DNA of 8,544 bases from Polaromonas sp. (lineage in GTDB: Bacteria > Pseudomonadota > Gammaproteobacteria > Burkholderiales > Burkholderiaceae_C). The notes under the pieces were generated by a model, which did no database searches, was not told the DNA's origin, and saw only the letters and a list, made by a program, of their open reading frames with translations. Positions 6,234 through 8,544 of the stretch are shown piece after piece. The position numbers and the translations under genes were made by a program. The first letter of the stretch is position 1; the number at the start of each line of letters is the position of its first letter. The DNA is taken from assembly GCA_023259235.1 (NCBI GenBank), contig JAHFQQ010000148.1, positions 1-8,544 on the forward strand, in the 5' to 3' direction.

Positions 6234-6821
6234 TCAGTCCTTCATTTTCTTTTTGGATACTTTCCTGTCCTTCTTGCCTGCTTTGTCCTTTGGTGCCAGC
6301 AGGGTGCCGCGGCAGCTGTCGGCTCCGCACCAGCAAGGGTACTCGGCCAGCAACTTTTTGGTGTACTTGGCGTCAATGATCAAGCCGTAGTCATAAAACA
6401 GCTCTTCACCGGCCTCGATGTTGCGCAGCGCCTTGATGAAGACACGCCCACCTTGTTCGTCGGCCTCGCAGTTCGGCTGGCAACTGTGGTTGATCCAGCG
6501 CGAGGAATTGCCTCTGATCTTGGCATCAATCACATGCTTGTCATCGATATGAAAATAAAATGTATGGTTGGGGTCGCCCGGATCGTGCGGATGGCGGCGC
6601 AGCGCTTCATCCCAGCTGACAACCTCGCCGACGTATTCGATCAGTGTCTCGCCTTTGGCCAGGTCGTGCAGCGCAAACACACCCTTGCCGTGGACACCGG
6701 AGCGGCGCGTCTGGATGCGGCGGCGATCGCTGGGCGAGGGTCGGGAAGCCACGGTAGTGGCATTGGAGGGCGTGGCGGGCGCCGGGCGCGCCAGAGGTGT
6801 AGAAACCTGAATTTTTGGCAA
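6234..6821 (-). CDS. SET-domain protein, putative protein-lysine methyltransferase
   Basis: With a TTG start at 6821-6819 the product is 195 residues. A poorly conserved Pro/Thr/Ser-rich leader (1-35) precedes the SET domain: RRSGVHGKGVFA at 39-50, EYVGEVVSWDEA at 62-73, RWINHSCQPNC at 108-118 (the NHSC pseudoknot that binds S-adenosylmethionine) and GEELFYDYGL at 138-147 with the catalytic-region tyrosine Y145. A post-SET zinc knuckle CWCGADSCRG occupies 163-172, and C114 could complete the zinc site. The tail from 178 is lysine-rich. Eukaryotic relatives methylate histone lysines. The substrate in bacteria is not known to me. The start is uncertain: no ribosome site precedes the TTG, and a GTG at codon 24 is an alternative that keeps the whole SET domain. 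It is divergent from topB. Confidence 0.87.
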   Translation of the reverse strand: MPKIQVSTPLARPAPATPSNATTVASRPSPSDRRRIQTRRSGVHGKGVFALHDLAKGETLIEYVGEVVSWDEALRRHPHDPGDPNHTFYFHIDDKHVIDAKIRGNSSRWINHSCQPNCEADEQGGRVFIKALRNIEAGEELFYDYGLIIDAKYTKKLLAEYPCWCGADSCRGTLLAPKDKAGKKDRKVSKKKMKD

Positions 6822-6853
6822 GGCGAATTTTTTGGTATGGTTAATTCATGCAG

Positions 6854-6884
6854 GTGCGCGCGCGTGTGCGTGCGCATGCGCGCG
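6854..6884. repeat. 31-nt perfectly alternating purine-pyrimidine tract (potential Z-DNA)
   Basis: Every step from G6854 to G6884 alternates purine and pyrimidine, nearly all as GC or GT/AC dinucleotides with a single CA-TG at its centre-right. It also contains the 10-bp palindrome GCGCATGCGC at 6872-6881. Such sequence is prone to flip to left-handed Z-DNA under negative supercoiling. It lies between two divergent genes, one of which encodes a topoisomerase. Confidence 0.85.
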
Positions 6885-6931
6885 GGAACAGCTGTATTGT
6901 AGTGATGTGTTCGTGGCCAGCGCGGCGCCAC

Positions 6932-6946
6932 TTGTCCGGCGGACAA
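6932..6946. promoter_or_regulatory. 15-bp perfect palindrome, possible operator
   Basis: TTGTCCG (6932-6938) and CGGACAA (6940-6946) flank a single G. This is the form of a dimeric regulator site. As RNA the one-base centre would make a poor hairpin, so a DNA-binding role is more likely. No regulator gene is next to it. Confidence 0.5.
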
Positions 6947-6970
6947 AATGAAAAGTAGATGCTGCGGAAA

Positions 6971-6989
6971 GCGGGGAAATTTTCCCCGC
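6971..6989. promoter_or_regulatory. 19-bp perfect palindrome in the topB leader
   Basis: GCGGGGAAA (6971-6979) and TTTCCCCGC (6981-6989) flank one T, 29 nt before the topB start codon. The 3' arm can also pair with an upstream element: CTGCGG 6962-6967 matches CCGCAG 6986-6991. Two exclusive leader structures are therefore possible. No T-run follows on the + strand, so it is not a standard terminator. Confidence 0.55.
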
Positions 6990-7018
6990 AGATGCAGAAA
7001 ATTTGAAGAAAAATCTCC

Positions 7019-8544
7019 ATGAAAACTCTGGTCATTGCAGAAAAACCATCGGTGGCACAAGATATTGTGCGTGCCATCACGCCCACGGCCGGCAAGTTTG
7101 AAAAGCACGACGAGTACTTTGAAAGCGATGACTGGTTGATCACCTCGGCGGTCGGACACCTGGTGGAAATCCAGGCGCCCGAGGCATTTGACGTGAAACG
7201 CGGCAAGTGGAGCTTTGCTCACCTGCCGGTGATCCCGCCCTATTTTGACCTCAAACCCATTGACAAGACCAAGACACGGCTCAACGCCATTGTCAAGCTG
7301 GCCATGCGCAAGGACGTCGGCGCTCTCGTCAACGCCTGCGATGCGGGCCGCGAAGGCGAATTGATTTTTCGCCTGATCCAGCAGTACGCCAAGAGCGCGC
7401 ATCCGGTCAAGCGGCTCTGGCTGCAGTCGATGACGCCGGCCGCGATTCGCGACGGTTTTGCCGCGCTGCGCACTGACGCGCAGATGCAGCCGCTGGCCGA
7501 CGCGGCGCGCTGCCGCTCCGAGGCCGACTGGCTGGTCGGCATCAACGGCACGCGGGCCATGACAGCCTTCAATTCACGCGACGGCGGCTTCTTCCTGACG
7601 ACGGTGGGCCGCGTTCAGACGCCAACGCTGTCTGTGGTGGTTGAGCGGGAAGAAAAAATCCGCAAGTTCATCTCCAGAGACTACTGGGAAATCCATGCAA
7701 GCTTCCGGGCCGAGGCCGGTGACTATCCAGCCAAGTGGTTTGACCCGAAGTGGAAAAAATCCACGGCCAATGCCGAAAATGCCGAACCCGATGCCGAGCT
7801 GAGAGCCGACCGCGTCTGGAGTGAAGCAGCGGCCCAGGCGATTGCCGACGCGGCGCGCGGCCAGAGCGCCACGGTCACCGAGGAAAGCAAGCCCACCACG
7901 CAGGCCGCCGGCCTGCTGTTCGATTTGACGTCGCTGCAGCGCGAGGCCAATGGCAAGTTTGGTTTTTCCGCGAAGACCACGCTGTCGATTGCGCAGAGTC
8001 TGTACGAACGCCACAAGGCGCTGACCTACCCGCGTACCGATTCACGCGCTCTGCCTGAAGACTACGTTCCGGTCGTCAAGCAGACTTTTGAAATGCTCGC
8101 CGCGAGCAGCATGAAGCATTTGGCGCCGCACGCGGCCAGCGCGCTCAAGGGCAACTACATCAAGCCCGGCAAACGCATTTTCGACAACGCCAAGGTGAGT
8201 GATCACTTCGCCATCATCCCCACGCTGCAGGCACCCAGCGCGCTGTCCGAGGCGGAGCAAAAAATTTATGATCTGGTGGTGCGCCGCTTCATGGCGGTTT
8301 TTTTCCCGAATGCCGAGTTCCTGGTAACCACACGCATCACAACTGTTGCCCCCACACCGGGCGCCAGTCACAATTTCAAGACCGAGGGCAAGGTGCTGGT
8401 CAAACCCGGCTGGCTGGCAATCTATGGCAAGGAAGCCGCTGACGAGGTGCCTGACGCCAAGGAAGGCGACAAGGGGCAAAGCCTGGTTCCCGTCAAACCC
8501 GGCGAGAAGGTATGCGCCGAGGCGGTGCAAGCCAAGGGCCTGAA
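7019..8544 (+). CDS. topB: DNA topoisomerase III (3' partial)
   Basis: The frame is open from ATG 7019 to the window edge, 508 complete codons, and the C-terminal part is missing. This type IA topoisomerase cuts one DNA strand through a tyrosine and decatenates or relaxes DNA in the cytoplasm. The TOPRIM domain shows VIAEKPSVA at 5-13 with E8, VGHL at 45-48 and NACDAGREGELIFR from 105 with D108, E112 and E114. FNSRDGGFFLTTVGRVQTPTL follows near residue 185 (first part FNSRDG). The catalytic tyrosine is Y337 in LTYPRTDSRALP, and SDHFAIIPTLQ is the usual downstream motif. The family is 650-1000 residues, with extra C-terminal zinc fingers in longer forms. The ribosome site is weak (GAAG about 10 nt upstream). 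Divergent from the SET gene. Confidence 0.95.
   Translation, partial: MKTLVIAEKPSVAQDIVRAITPTAGKFEKHDEYFESDDWLITSAVGHLVEIQAPEAFDVKRGKWSFAHLPVIPPYFDLKPIDKTKTRLNAIVKLAMRKDVGALVNACDAGREGELIFRLIQQYAKSAHPVKRLWLQSMTPAAIRDGFAALRTDAQMQPLADAARCRSEADWLVGINGTRAMTAFNSRDGGFFLTTVGRVQTPTLSVVVEREEKIRKFISRDYWEIHASFRAEAGDYPAKWFDPKWKKSTANAENAEPDAELRADRVWSEAAAQAIADAARGQSATVTEESKPTTQAAGLLFDLTSLQREANGKFGFSAKTTLSIAQSLYERHKALTYPRTDSRALPEDYVPVVKQTFEMLAASSMKHLAPHAASALKGNYIKPGKRIFDNAKVSDHFAIIPTLQAPSALSEAEQKIYDLVVRRFMAVFFPNAEFLVTTRITTVAPTPGASHNFKTEGKVLVKPGWLAIYGKEAADEVPDAKEGDKGQSLVPVKPGEKVCAEAVQAKGL

Larger units (their letters stand above)
6822..7018. promoter_or_regulatory. Divergent intergenic region between the SET gene and topB
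   Basis: This 197-bp gap must hold the start signals of both the SET gene (-) and topB (+). It contains an alternating purine-pyrimidine tract and two perfect palindromes, listed separately. A fair -10 candidate for the SET gene is TACAAT on the - strand (6901-6896), but no good -35 sits 17 bp upstream of it. For topB only a weak pair is visible: TTGTCC 6932-6937 with TAGATG 6956-6961, 18 bp apart. The promoters therefore cannot be placed with certainty. Confidence 0.5.

Noticed and set aside
5658..6390. + strand reading frames opposite birA
   Set aside because: The - strand encodes a complete biotin ligase with all motifs; the + frames are antisense shadows.
6971..6989. 19-bp palindrome as a Rho-independent terminator of the SET gene or an upstream transcript
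   Set aside because: Neither strand has a T-run directly after the stem, and it lies upstream of both divergent genes, not at a gene end.
6641..7402. - strand reading frame of 253 codons across the SET gene, the gap and topB
   Set aside because: It spans two real genes and the structured intergenic region, and its sequence has no recognisable domain. It is a shadow of topB codon bias.
1..8544. CRISPR arrays, tRNA/rRNA genes, insertion sequences or attachment sites
   Set aside because: No regularly spaced repeats, no cloverleaf-like segment, no transposase motifs and no flanking direct repeats around the TumE-like block were seen by eye.

Overview
The window looks like chromosome of a denitrifying betaproteobacterium. 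The housekeeping half (SPOR protein, birA, SET-domain protein, topB) resembles arrangements I associate with Burkholderiales, especially Comamonadaceae. The protein sequences (a BirA without HTH domain, a SET protein with a post-SET CxCG knuckle, a TopB with a DAGREGE motif) fit that placement. This is inferred from memory of protein families, not from a search.

Left half (1-4577, all + strand): the distal part of a nitrous oxide reductase maturation operon. It holds the C-terminal three quarters of nosD (cut by the window edge), nosF (ABC ATPase), nosY (ABC permease) and nosL (copper chaperone lipoprotein). The genes overlap or nearly touch: nosF starts at a TTG inside nosD, and nosY/nosL share ATGA. 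NosDFY and NosL together supply sulfur and copper for the CuZ centre of NosZ. nosR and nosZ would be expected upstream, outside the window. No nosX/apbE gene is present here.

The nos reading direction then continues without a break into two unexpected genes. One is an 89-aa helical protein I do not recognise. The other, 2 nt further on, is a TumE-like (DUF6516-type) protein, a family labelled as toxin of toxin-antitoxin systems. After them comes a second, membrane-anchored NosL homologue. Its metal-site cysteines differ from those of the first NosL in a reciprocal way. This tandem nosL - unknown - tumE-like - nosL block is the most unusual part of the window.

Right half: the nos operon converges on a - strand group read from right to left: SET-domain protein (6821-6234), biotin-protein ligase birA (6188-5280) and a SPOR-domain membrane protein (5286-4603, overlapping birA by 7 bp). 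Divergent from the SET gene is topB (DNA topoisomerase III) from 7019, which runs off the right edge. It is the largest coding region in the window.

The 197-bp gap between the SET gene and topB is rich in structure. It has a 31-nt perfectly alternating purine-pyrimidine tract (potential Z-DNA), a 15-bp perfect palindrome, and a 19-bp perfect palindrome just before topB. No tRNA, rRNA, CRISPR array or insertion sequence was seen.
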